Shown here piece after piece: positions 21,575 through 32,532 of a DNA stretch of 64,000 bases. This DNA is from Dermacentor variabilis (taxonomy: Eukaryota > Arthropoda > Arachnida > Ixodida > Ixodidae). Under the pieces are notes generated by a model that worked only from the letters and a program-made list of their open reading frames with translations, made no database searches and was not told the origin of the DNA. Within the stretch, counting starts at the first letter, position 1. Each line of letters begins with the position of its first letter. The position numbers and the translations under genes are program-made. The stretch is from assembly GCF_050947875.1 (NCBI RefSeq), contig NC_134569.1:189282067-189346066 (forward strand). Reading direction: 5' to 3'.

Positions 21575-22385
21575 ATGGCTAAGGCGTCATTTCCCCCAAT
21601 TTCCGATCGTCCTCTTCCAAAAAGAGGGCGCACCGAAGAAACCTTTCAGCTATTCAGTCAGCGCAAAAAAGCTTTCCCACGCTTGCATGTAATACACAGT
21701 CAAGATTCCGAAAAGACAGTCAGAACTATCTCACCTTTCATCGTAGCTAAATGCCTTACCGAAACACTAGGTGCTGGCTACAAAGTGACAAAAATGAGCA
21801 GTGGCGACCTTCTTATTGAGGTCCGCGACACTCAACAGCATGGCAAACTCTCCCATCTCCTAGCATTCCGTAATGTGGCAATCACCGTTACTCCCCACCG
21901 ATCATTAAACACGTGCACAGGAGTCATCTCTGATGAAGATCTATTGAGCCTAAGCGAGGAAGAGCTCCTGGAGGGCTGGAAAGAACACAATGTTATTCAA
22001 GTGCAAAGAATAAAGATAAATCGAGACAACAAAGACCTTCCAACTAAGCATCTCATCCTTACCGCAGCAGACTCCGGCTCCGGCCCAGCCCACAACGAGC
22101 GCGGTTGCGGCCTTGCCACCAGCCCCCCTGGCGTCAGCAGCCAGCGCTGCTGCGCCGTCCCCGAAGGAGGGCCCATCGGCCTCTGGGTTGGTGGCCTCCA
22201 AAGCCCTGCTTTTCGAGGCAAGGCCTAAGGTGAAAACACCCCGCTCGTGTGAGCGGAAGTCCAGCGGCTCCCAAGAGTCTATGGACAACCCCGAGCCAGA
22301 AGGCGCATCTAGCGCCTCGGGAGCGGCGCGAGTCGCGCGACCGCTCCAAAAAAGACAAAACTCGTACCATAATCACGGGGCCTGA
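21575..22385 (+). pseudogene. LINE B ORF1 with zinc knuckles deleted
   Basis: The N-terminal 160 or so codons match LINE D ORF1 (RGRTEETFQLF, KMSSGDLLIEV, LPTKHLILT). At about 22,063 the sequence jumps straight to the Ala/Pro/Ser-rich C-terminal region in another frame (SAASAAAPSPKEGPSASGLV, ending near 22,385). The segment holding all three CCHC knuckles is absent. The truncated product would end at 22,226-22,228 and could not bind RNA through knuckles. Confidence 0.85.
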
Positions 22386-22451
22386 AAAGGCTCCGTAAGT
22401 CATTTTTCTGACTTGACTCCTCTTGACACACAGCATAAAAACACGAACAAT

Positions 22452-25400
22452 ATGGCTACTCAAATAATACACTGGAAAGTTTAATGTCATCGAGGTTGTG
22501 GATAAGATCTTTAAGAACTCTTACACAAACATAACCCAAAGGTGCTGGGTGTTTAGGAGACACATCTTAAATGCACGCAAACAAACTTTCTTTGTCTGTA
22601 CGCCATCTGCCGTAAAGACCGCAACGAGGCGAGTACCTCGTCTGGCGGTGTAGCAATAGTTGTAGACAAGTCCGTAGCTTGTCACCAGGTCGCCCTTCGG
22701 ACGCCCCTTGAGGCAGTGTCAATTCGGGAAATTCTTTTTAATAAATTGATCATTGCATGTTGCTTATACATACCCCCTAATTTTCATCTGGAAAAAAGTG
22801 ATTTTTATAACCTAATTGACCAGCTTCCGCGGCCTTACATACTCGCAGGCGATTTTAATGCCCACCACACCATGTGGGGAGACTCGCGATGTGACGCGAG
22901 AGGCCGTTTCATTGAAAATTTCCTTGTGAACTCTGGTGCATGCCTCTTCAACAAGAAGGAGCCAACTTATGATAACATCCATAATAATTCATATTCATTA
23001 ATAGACCTGTCTATTGGCTCGGCTTCAATTTTCCCGGACTTGCAAGGGCATGTAATAAAGAATCCCTATGGAAGTGACCACTTTCCTGTAATGTTAAATT
23101 CAATGCCTCAACATGAATGCCCCCTACATACAACCCGGTGGAAATTAGCCTCCGCCGAATGGAATGATTTTAAGGAAGCAACTTACTTATCACGAGATCT
23201 TATCACTGATTTTAACATAGACAATGCAGTAGCATATTTTGCTTGTTTTATAATCGACGCAGCTGAAAAGTTCATTCCCCAAACACAAGGTCTCTTTTGT
23301 AAAAGACGGGTACCCTGGTGGAATGAACAGTGCAGACTGGCAAGACTGAAACAGAAAGCCCGACTGCAGAAAACCTCATTGAATTTAAACTGGCAAAGTC
23401 AGAAGGGAAGCGCACGCAGAGACAGGCAAGGAGAGCTAGCTGGGAGAAGTCTCTCTCGGGCATCACATCCTACACTCAAGAATCTAAAGTTTGGAATGGT
23501 GTAAGAAAGATAAAGGGGCAACAAATCCACCCTCTGCCCTTAGTGGACGACCAAGGGACTACTTTGGAGGACCAGGCGAAAGCTCTGGGCGAACACTTCG
23601 AACATGTATCAAGCTGCACACATTACACAAGATCATCCCTCAAATATAAACACTTAGCTGAACTTAAGACACTTGATCGTAAATGCCGTCCGGATGAACC
23701 ATATAACCGTCCTCTTAATATTGCCGAGCTTAAAGCTGCATTGAGCACATGTAGAAGCTCTGCACCGGGAGCTGATAGAATCATCTATGACATGATTAAG
23801 AACTTACACGAAGACACACAAATGACACTTCTGGCACTTTTCAACGCTATCTGGGCTGCCGGATACCTCCCATCCTCGTGGAAGGAGGCTATAGTTATTC
23901 CTGTCTTGAAGCTGGACAAAGACCCTTCCTTGGCGGCAAGTTATCGCCCGATAGCCCTTACAAGTTGTCTTTGTAAGCTATTCGAAAAAATGATTAATCG
24001 TAGACTAATACATTTCCTTGAACTGCACAATATGCTTGATCCCTATCAGTGTGGTTTCCGAGAAGGGCGGTCCACGAGGGATCATCTTGTACGCATTGAA
24101 GCAAATATCCGCGAGGCATTTGTACATAAACAGTTCTTCTTATCGATATTCCTCGATATGGAGAAGGCGTACGACACGACGTGGCGATACGGGATCTTAC
24201 GAGACTTGTCGGGGATGGGCATCCGTGGAAATATGCTAAACATAATAGAAAGCTATCTGTCGAAACGTACCTTCCGCGTGAAAATCGGCAATGTATTGTC
24301 GCGACCTTTTATACAAGAAAATGGTGTACCTCAAGGAGGTGTGCTTAGCTGCACACTCTTTATCGTGAAAATGAACACCCTCCGTGCTTCATTACCGCCA
24401 GCCATTTTTTATTCTGTTTACGTAGATGATATACAAATAGGATTCAAATCCTGCAACCTTGCAGTGTGTGAGAGGCAAGTACAACAGGGCTTGAATAAAG
24501 TATCTAAATGGGCAGACGAAAACGGATTTAAAGTGCACCCGAACAAAAGTTCTTGTGTGCTTTTCAGAAGAAAGAGAGGCCTCGTTGCAGATCCCAATAT
24601 TGAAATGTATGGCCAGCAAATCCCTGTGAACAAAGAGCACAAGTTCTTAGGTATCATACTTGACTCTAAACTAACATTTATTCCACACATAAAGTATCTC
24701 AAGGTGAAATGCTTAAAAACAATGAACTTACTGAAAGTTTTATCCCATACAACATGGGGCAGCGACAGAAAATGTTTGAGGAATCTTCACAAAAGCCTCA
24801 TTCGATCACGATTGGACTACGGTGCCGTGATTATCATTCTGCAGCCCCGAGCGCGCTAAAGATGCCAGGTCCGGTTCACCATCTAGGAATCCGACTGGCT
24901 ACGGGCGCTTTCAGAACAAGTCCCATTGAAAGTCTATATGTAGAATCAAATGAGTGGCCACTCAATCTGCAGAGAACATACATCAGCCAAACATACTTTC
25001 GAAAAGTTCGCTCTAATCCTCAACATCCGTGCTTTAATACCGTTAACGATATAACAGATGCTACACCCTTTCCCAATCGTCCCGCTGTAAGACAGCCCTT
25101 TTCACTGCGTGTGAGGGAGCTTAGCGCTGAAATGGATGTCCCACTCCTCAGACATTGCTTAATACCTCCAGCTAAGCTGCGACCTCCTTGGGAGTGGCAG
25201 ATGAAACAATGCGATATATCTTTCATGCACGTTACAAAGCACGCTCCAGAGATTGAAATCCAAATGTATTTCCTGGAACTGCAGCATAAGCATTCCTGCA
25301 CGGAATTCTACACAGACGCATCAAAGTCGCACGACGGGGTGTCCTATGCAGCCGTCGGTCCATCCTTCTCAGAATCCGATTTGCTTCATCCGGAAACTAG

Positions 25401-26161
25401 TATGTTCACGGCTAAGGCCTACGCAATATTGTCGACCGTGAAGCATATAAGGAAATCAAAACTCAATAAATCAGTTATATATACGGGCTCCCTAAGTGTT
25501 GTGAAATCTTTGATATCGTTCTGTAAGCACAAAAATCCTATCATAATTGAACTCTATTCCGTCTTATGTAAAGCACATGTATCTAACCAGCATGTGATTA
25601 TATGCTGGATGCCTGGCCATAGGGGCATCCGGGGTAACGGTCTAGCGGACCAGGTGGCCGCATCAATTGTATCACACACTGTTAATTCTACCGCTGGAGT
25701 CCCTGTCACAGACCTGAAGTCTTTCTTAAGAAGGAAACTGCGAAACTACTGGCAACGCTTGTGGGACCTGGAAGCAAATAATAAGCTGCATGTAATAAAG
25801 CCACAATTATGTTTCTGGCCTCATTTAACAAAATCACGCCGGACAGATATCCTATTCTGTCGTCTAAGAATAGGACACACATTTGGAAACGCATAACTTT
25901 TTACTCACTCGAAATGAGCCTCCAACCTGTGGTAGATGCGGGGAGAGGCTGACCGTCCTCCATGTCCTCCTAGAGTGTCGGAAAGCCGAATATGAAAGAA
26001 CGAAACATTTTCCCTTAGCATACTGGCAGCACATCCCCCTTGATCCTGTTATGTTACTTGGTGCAGAACCGTTCTTTGATACCAGCGCAGTCCTAGGTTT
26101 CCTGAAAAATGTTGTATTACATGTAATTAGCCCATACGTTCGAAGCGCCTCCTCTCTATAG
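22452..26161 (+). pseudogene. LINE B ORF2, multiply broken
   Basis: The start MATQIIHWKV is present, but a 21-base inverted segment at 22,487-22,507 introduces stops at once. Recognisable parts follow: endonuclease (AGDFNAHHTMWGDSRCDA, YGSDHFPVML), RT (RPIALTSCLCKLFEKMI, FLDMEKAYDTTW, ENGVPQGGVLS, YVDD near 24,420), and RNase H (FYTDASKSHDG). Frameshifts occur near 23,357, 24,835 and 25,890. In RNase H the Glu motif reads FTAKAYAI (Lys codon 25,414-25,416) and the second Asp motif reads YTGSLSVV (Gly codon 25,486-25,488), whereas LINE D has FTAEAYAI and YTDSLSVV. Two of the four catalytic acids are therefore lost. The C-terminal finger CGRCGERLTVLHVLLEC is intact. Confidence 0.9.
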
Positions 26162-26587
26162 AGGATAGCGCTGTGATAGTTGTTTCGTATAGCACATGCC
26201 TCTCGTCCCTTGCGTTCAAGGGCTCTGGCGAGGCAGTAGTGCTCTTAGAAAATTTTAGCATCTCACATATTTTGTACATGGCATCATTTTTCCCCAATGC
26301 ATTCTAGTGTTCATAGTACACGTCATTATTCATTGCCATAATTTTATTACGTGTAGATTTTGTGCCATGTGCAGCAACGTCTTTTAGGCCCCGTTACAGC
26401 CACGTCACACTAGCTCACAGATCCCATTAGACCACTACAAACTCATTAACACTAGATTGGCGCTCTTTGGCCATACCTGGCCCTTGCGCCATTAAACATC
26501 AACCATTCATTCATTCAAAAGGAGCCTTCCGTTGCATTAGCAATTTGTTGGAATCAGTCCGTAGTAGAAGTGCTTTGTCGTCGAGAT

Positions 26588-27455
26588 TTAACTTGCGAGG
26601 ACAGCTGTTCCGGTCAAAGTATATTTCTTTTTTTTTTTTGCGCGTGCGCTCTCCACCTCATCATAAGCGAGGTTGCATATCTTTCCAAGGCGGTTTTCAA
26701 GATCGACAAGGTAGGTGTAGGTTGTGCGAGTTTCGCCGTGGATATCTTCACTGGTACACAGCTCCTTGAGCATGTTCAGTGGTCCTGGTACGTGTCCACC
26801 ATAAGTCAACTGAAACGGCTAGAATGCTTGCGGCACCTCGCTGTAGGCAAAGAACAGTGGGTGAGGTACCTGTCCCAGGATCGAGGTTTTCCCTGGCACA
26901 TCCCCTTCAGCACGGTCTTCAGGGTCCCTTTCAACATGGCATGATAGGAGTTGCTCGAAGAAACAGGATAGCAAGTAGACGGCCCTCCTCTTCTGTGACT
27001 TCTACTGTGAAATTTGTTCCTTGGCCGCTTACGATCTCTTTTCGCAGACCAATGCGCAAGAACATCTAAATCATTCTCTCTGCCACGTCCATAGCATCGA
27101 TTGCAGCGAGAGCAATGTCGTCCGCACATCGGGTGGCAAAGCCTGTGATAGTGAAAATTGAGCTGTTGCCATGGTCTGATTTCGGTGCGAAAGGACGTAT
27201 TAAATCGACCGCAATACGTTCAAAAGTTGTACGATTGACAGACAGGTTGCGCAGAGGCGCAACAACAATTTGTCCTTTCGGTGTTCTTCGCTGGCACGTA
27301 TCGCAGAACTTTACGAAACCTCTCCAGTCCACCATGTATATCTGGCTAGTAAAAATCTGCGAAGATTCAATCTGTGGTCGCCGAATGCCTTCGTGTCCTT
27401 GCGTAAGACTTTCGTGTGCGACTTCCAGGATATATCTTCTGAACCTCTTCGTCAC
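26588..27455 (-). pseudogene. gypsy integrase, zinc-binding and core parts
   Basis: The minus strand shows the HHCC zinc-binding domain (VAHESLTQGHEGI then FVKFCDTCQRRTPKGQ), a core start (TTFERIAVDLIRPFAP, with the first catalytic Asp retained in AVDLIRP), and further on the end of the core and linker (SWDRYL, LTYGGHVPGPLNMLKEL). At least two frame changes lie between about 27,070 and 26,810. The reading continues across the LINE B insertion into 21,062. Integrase would insert the element cDNA; this copy is inactive. Confidence 0.8.
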
Positions 27456-27747
27456 GACAAGCTGGTTGACTGTCCCGCATGTAGCAAAAGAGTACTCCCT
27501 CTAGAGAAGTCCACTTTTTTCAAGGAACGAGTAGCAATGGCCTTTTGATGCCTTAAAAGTTCGTCAACATTAAAAACAGCTATTTCAACATTACTTGCAC
27601 ACTGTAGTTTAGCAACGAAGTGCGCTTTGGTCGACTGCGGTGTGCTTCCAGTTAATATCTGGCTCGTGAGGTCCTCTGACACCTGGTTTGTCTTCACGCA
27701 CAAGATCATAAACCGGCGTGTCCCTACAAAAGGCTATTATTTCTCAC

Positions 27748-27945
27748 CTAAAGTATGGTGCATTCACTTAGGAGTTTGGCCTCTGCTATGTCAATAACAG
27801 AGCCATGAAAAATCAGGACTCTGCTACTTTTTCCGGTCAAACTCTGACGCGGAACTAAGTCTCTTCGGATAATCGGGGTATTGTTGGCCTTATCCTGAAG
27901 CACTATAATTGTTCGACCTGTCACTTGCCCATCAACTACTGGCAC
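27748..27945 (-). pseudogene. gypsy protease relic lacking the catalytic triad
   Basis: The minus frame VDGQVTGRTIIVLQDKANNT...IIRRDLVP has the spacing of a retropepsin N-terminus, but the catalytic D-T/S-G has become D-K-A (LQDKANN). It is followed at 27,452-27,709 by a poorly matched stretch and then directly by integrase, so the RT and RNase H are deleted. Confidence 0.55.
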
Positions 27946-28183
27946 TCCTTCAACCAGAAAAATGACTTTTCTTTAATCAGGTTTTTTATTAGAAACGTCA
28001 TGACATATCCGTTCTTACCGTTTTCCAACTTTGTCAGACAAAAGAAAATCATTACGCTTCGCGTTGACGATGGAAGCCGAAGTTTTCTGTGTCTGCGATT
28101 TCGTACCCCATCAGTCGTCGCCTTTGTGAACGATCTGCCCACTGACCTTGCACGTCGTCACTTCTTTGGCTCCGTTGCGACAT

Positions 28184-28893
28184 TCATGAGCTTGATGCCC
28201 TATACGCTTGCATAGCATAGCGTGGTAATTTTCTTGGAGGATCAACGGAATTCCTGTTAACGTCTTTTGCGTCCTCAGGAATCTTCTCGAGATGCGATAG
28301 ATTCTGAGCTTCAGTGAACCTGTCAGTAGCGTCAGCTAGCTCTTGGAGTGACTTGGATTCTCGTTCTTTCAGGAATATAGCGAGCTTTGGATGGTAACAC
28401 CAGATTATCCGTTCGGCAACCATGAGGTCTTGAACGCTGTGGAACGTTCTGGACGTGTTAGCTATATCAATCTAGTGGTCGAAGTAGCCTGAAAGCCTAG
28501 CAGCTGTATCCCGGTTTCTCCGTCGTCCGCCGCCACCTTGTGAGATTTCGCCTGGTAACCTTGCGCAGTGAATCGAAACCTTTGCAGCAAAGCTTTCTTT
28601 ACTTTCTCATAGTCTAAAGAATCAGCGACAATCATTCGGCCAATTAGTTTTAACGATTCACAGCTCAAACAGATGGCCAATCTTGTGGCCAATCCTGTCC
28701 TGTTGCCAAGCGCTCGAACCTTAGAAAGTGTGCACGAAAATGATCGCGTTGCTCTCGCACGGGGAAAAATGGGGGCATTATTTGTGAATATCACTGTCGT
28801 TTCTGAACATGATGCTTCAGTTACACCTCCGCCTCCAATAGATATCACCGTACATGTATTCCACGTTTGTCTCACAATCCCCGACATACACAA
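28184..28893 (-). pseudogene. gypsy gag, central part
   Basis: The minus strand encodes SLDYEKVKKALLQRFRFTAQ and, after a frameshift near 28,460, LMVAERIIWCYHPKLAIFLK and KSLQELADATDRFTEAQNL. This is the SCAN-like capsid region typical of one Ty3/gypsy group. Upstream of 28,700 similarity persists only with stops. It joins the N-terminal fragment at 30,154-30,393 across the inserted LINE. Confidence 0.7.
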
Positions 28894-28974
28894 ATAGTCT
28901 GATATGCCTATTTCGGCAATATTCCAATTTTCTTAGTGTCACATGTTCCAAAGATTTCCATATTATCTTCCAGT

Positions 28975-30127
28975 ATTCACAGATGCATCTGTACACAGCA
29001 ACGGTCAAGGCGCCTCTGCAGCTTTTTTTCTGGCGTTCGACTCAAGTGGGACGTATCTTTGAAATACTTCATCCAACTTCGCCGACAACTGCGGAGTTAG
29101 CAGCGATTAGTGTTGCACAGAAATACATGCAAGAGGAGTTAACCACATCGAAGATTGTCATCTTTACGGACTCCCACGCTGCCTTTATCAGGTTAAAACG
29201 CAGTCAGATTGATTGCCCAGTTGTGCGCAGCAGTACTCAGTATGCAAACAAAATTTCATCTCGTGGGGTATCGTTCGTTGCTCAGTGGGTACCTTCACAC
29301 GTAGGAATCGCCAGAAATGAAGAGGCTGATCGGCGGCCTTCAGCTTGCGCTTACAACAACTGTGACTGCCCTGAAATTGTGTGCAAGCTTGATGACGTTC
29401 GTCCACTGATTCGTCACCACCTACTCCAGCAGCATCCAGACCAGCGCGTCGCATATGGAACGTTCCCGCCTCGTGTTCGCGATCGAGGCTTGCATCGTCG
29501 CGCTAGAGCGCTAATGCTCAAGCTGAGGGTCGGCTGCGTGAACGTGCGCGAACGTTTAATAGACAAAGACGTGTGGCCAGCCCATCGTGTACGTCTTGCG
29601 GCTGCTGCGAGACACTTTAGCACCTAATATTTTAATGTCGCGCTTTTTGTGCGCAGCGCATGTCGCTAGTGAGATACAATCATCTCCTTGGCCTTTGGTG
29701 TTCGACACTCGACAACTGTACCCCAGTGGTAGTGATCCTCGACGTGATGAGGCTCAACGCGCCTTTTGTACTTTTCTGGAGTTAACTAACTCAGGTTCAA
29801 GTTTGTAGTGTCGATACTATTTCTTGTATTTACCATTGAGTAGTTGCGTGACTTCCAGTGACCGGCCGTAGTGTGTGTGGTCTCTACTGTGTGTTCTACT
29901 TTATTCGTTTAGATTTGTCCTGTTGCTCTTTCTTTCCTCTTTCGTCCCGTACTTCCTATTTTCCATTTCTCTGTTGCTGTCGCCTCCCTTCCGAAGAGTA
30001 GGCAGGCGTTATGCCCTTTCCGGTGGCAGTTGCCAGCCTGCTCCTCCTTTCCCTTTTCCTGTTAAATGTATATGTGTGTTCAAACCTAATAATAATAATA
30101 ATAATAATAATTATAATAATAATAATC
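28975..30127 (+). mobile_element. 5'-truncated RNase H LINE with (TAA)n-type tail
   Basis: The plus strand begins with RNase H: FTDASVHSNGQGASAAFFLA (first Asp), then after a frameshift near 29,045 TTAELAAISVAQKY (Glu), VIFTDSHAAFIRLKRS (Asp) and AQWVPSHVGIARNEEAD. The C-terminal finger survives as CTSCGCCETL.HLIF.CRAFC with two stop codons (about 29,620-29,640). A pyrimidine-rich 3' UTR follows, ending in an imperfect (AAT)n at about 30,089-30,126. Triplet tails of this kind are known for I-type elements. The left boundary is uncertain (28,900-28,975) and no TSD was found. It interrupts the gypsy gag. Confidence 0.75.
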
Positions 30128-30153
30128 AAACAATGAAAGGTATTTTTGCAGCT

Positions 30154-30393
30154 TCAGAACGGAAGAAGCATCGGATCACGGTTTCTTCTTGCGGACTCGA
30201 GTAGACCTCGTTTTTGGAGCTTCAGTTTGAGCTGAAGAATTTGTCGAGTTCTTTCCTGTGCTTCCTTGCTAACCTCTCTCTCAGCAGTACGGTCCGCTTT
30301 TTGTTTTGTCTGTTCGTTCTCAATCCACGAACGCACTTCCACACCTGATAGTCCCAGCTGCAATCCAACAGTAGCTACTCTTTCTGTATCCAC
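30154..30393 (-). pseudogene. gypsy gag N-terminus
   Basis: The minus-strand frame starts MDTERVATVGLQLGLSGVEV and continues into a charged, probably coiled-coil Lys/Glu/Arg segment (REVSKEAQERTRQILQLKLK). Position, orientation and amino-acid style fit the N-terminus of the gag at 28.2-28.9 kb. The SINE at 30,414-30,650 lies just upstream in the leader and the LINE tail just downstream. Confidence 0.6.
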
Positions 30394-30413
30394 TGTTTAG
30401 TTTACTTCTGTAC

Positions 30414-30650
30414 CCGCCGTGGTTGCTCAGTGGCTATGGTGTTGGGCTGCTGAGCACTAGGTCGCGGGATCAAAACCCGGCCACGGCGGCCGCATTTCGA
30501 TGGGGACGAAATGCGAAAACACCCCTGTACTTAGATTTAGGTGCACGTTAAAGAACCGCAGGTGGTCGAAATTTCCGGAGTCCCCTACTACGGCGTGCCT
30601 CATAATCAGAAAATGGTTTTGGCACGTAAACCCCATAATTCTTTTTTAAT
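30414..30650 (+). mobile_element. Ruka-type tick SINE (tRNA-derived)
   Basis: The plus strand starts CCCGCCGTGGTTGCTCAGTG. It has box A (TGGTTGCTCAGTGGCTATGG), box B-like GGGATCAAAACCC, and the body GCATTTCGATGGGG...GTGCACGTTAAAGAAC...GGCGTGCCTCATAATCAG, ending in a T-rich tail. I recognise this as the Ruka family described from Rhipicephalus ticks. A short direct repeat TTCTGT on both sides (about 30,405 and 30,653) may be part of a TSD. RNA polymerase III transcription from the internal promoter is expected for the family. Confidence 0.85.
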
Positions 30651-30726
30651 TCTGTGCGAATGCACTCGAGAGAGGATAATGTCCTTCGATGATTTTACGA
30701 GCGGTATACTGGCAGGCTCGTAAGAT

Positions 30727-31437
30727 TGTTATCGAATAAGAGAGGTATGGTTCAAAGACCACTCACCAAGGAAAGCAATCTACATTCCAGTTCACACACA
30801 ACACAGAATCTATATTAGCAGGACAAAATACAACATTGATGCGAGACATATACTTAGAGGTATTCTAACACATGTATTCCTGCAGCTGCTAACTACAATG
30901 TATTTCTGAAAATATAAATAGTCGCTCGGCGTGCGTACCTGTGTGTGGAGCCGGTTGGCGCGCGGATGCCGATGTCGGTCCGGAAGGGTTGGCTGGCGTT
31001 TGGATGACGTCACCATGGGCCTCCTCACGGCATCACGGAACTTGCAGTCGCAGCAGTGGCTGTGATGACAGCCACGGCAGTCGACGTACCCGCGGTAGCC
31101 GCGCAGTAGCTCCAGCTATTGCTTTCGCCTTCGGCATCAAGGCTGGTCGTCACAGTGGCCCGGGAAAGCGGCCACTTCGCCTGGCTTCCTGGACCGGTTG
31201 CTCGCCTCACCTCGTTCCCTCCACCAGTTGCTTAGCAGGAACACAGGCCATTGGCCTCCAAGAGCGGCTTAGTGGCCGATGTCCTGGGTTCTCTGGACCG
31301 GGCGTCCAGCGAGAACCGGCACGCACCAACACCGGAACGCACCACGCGCCATTCCAGCTCAACACTTTGTCGTCGGCCCTGCACAGCGAACGCTGCATTG
31401 TTTTTGTTTTCCGCGCGCATCTGTGCATGCCATGACA
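30727..31437 (-). repeat. gypsy 5' LTR
   Basis: Partner of 19,695-20,492. Minus strand runs TGTCATGGC...ATAACA. I could not find a convincing TGG-type primer-binding site immediately inside it. Confidence 0.85.
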
Positions 31438-31841
31438 AGCACGTAGAGACGTATGCAGCGAATGCGACTGGCGCCCTTCGGGAACGCTACCAACGCAGTG
31501 CTGCGTTGCGGCCTCCCGCTTATTGTGTGTACGCCGCGCGAAGAGTACGTTATTTCAAATCGATGAGGCCAGAACTAGAAAAACAGTTCCCTTTATCCTA
31601 ACTGCTTACTTTTCAGTTCGCATCTGCCGTTAGCTGTTGCACGAGCCCGCTCCACTAGGCCTAACTTCGCTGACCAACATAAACATCGGCTCAACGTTCA
31701 TGTGCACTGTCGGATAACTTGAATATACCGTAAACACAACTGCATTCAGACGTACAGAATGAAGCAGAATGAAGCTTTCCGCGTCTGCGTTTCACAATGT
31801 TCAAGTCTCCGACCCGTTCAGGCTCCAACTTGGCAAATGTT
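31438..31841. other. unassigned sequence
   Basis: No recognisable gene or repeat. AGCAC at 31,438-31,442 is the right TSD copy of the gypsy element. Confidence 0.4.
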
Positions 31842-32501
31842 TTTTTTTTATTTGAAATACTGCGGGCCCTTCGCGGCCCCTGCAGGAGTGGTAGAGAAAT
31901 GTAATGACAAAAAAAATCATAGTGAAAAGTCAGTACACTAAATGCGATTAATAAAAGAGTCGATGTTATTGCAACACACGATATCGTTAGTTAACTTATT
32001 CCACTGAGAAATCGCCGACGGAAACAGGAATGTTTGTGAACATTAACACCACTTGGGTGAAGATAGATTGTTTTGGAATGATTTAGTCTCGTTGAGCGTT
32101 TTGGAGGATCTTGCAGGTAATGAGAACGTGTTATCTGGAAATGACCATGGTATAATTGATAGATGAATTTTATTCGGGAAATTGCTCTTCTCTGCGAGAG
32201 GGATTTTAGGTTTGCCCTTGCGAGCACAACTGAGATACTGGACTGTCTTTTGTAATCCGAATATACACGCCTAATTGCTAATTTTTTATGCATTCTATTT
32301 TATTTATAAGGAATTTTTGATGAGGGCTCCACAATAAATCAGCGTATTCTAGGCATGGTCTTATTAGTGTTTTCTACACATTTAGTTTGAGGTGTGGTGG
32401 CGCTGCGCGCAGTTTTCTTTTTAAAAAGGATAGCTTGCTTACGGCTTTTTGACACATGGTCGAGATATGAGGCTCCCAGTTAAGGTTAGGCGTCAGTTTA
32501 A

Positions 32502-32532
<31 letters not shown>

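Larger units (their letters stand above)
21063..26516 (+). mobile_element. I-clade-like LINE 'B', full length, inside gypsy integrase
   Basis: Same architecture and 5' UTR as LINEs A and D: 5' end CGCAGGGGCGTCTGCG, ORF1 from 21,575, ORF2 from 22,452, a 3' UTR with a terminal hairpin (26,458-26,491) and an (ATTC)n tail. Exact TSDs prove a single target-primed insertion. Both ORFs are disrupted by a deletion, a micro-inversion, frameshifts and RNase H active-site changes. Sequence is closest to LINE D. Confidence 0.95.
19695..31437 (-). mobile_element. Ty3/gypsy LTR retrotransposon, nested and deleted
   Basis: The element reads right to left: 5' LTR (30,727-31,437), leader with SINE insertion, gag N-terminus (30,154-30,393), LINE insertion, rest of gag (28,184-28,893), protease relic (27,748-27,945), integrase (27,455 to 26,588), LINE B insertion, integrase C-terminus (21,062 to 20,815), and 3' LTR (19,695-20,492). 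The LTRs align along their length, begin TGTCAT and end in ACA on the minus strand. Flanking pentamers AACAC and AGCAC (4 of 5 identical) are the likely TSD. After subtracting about 6.9 kb of insertions the element is only about 4.9 kb. The RT and RNase H region is missing between protease and integrase. Confidence 0.85.
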
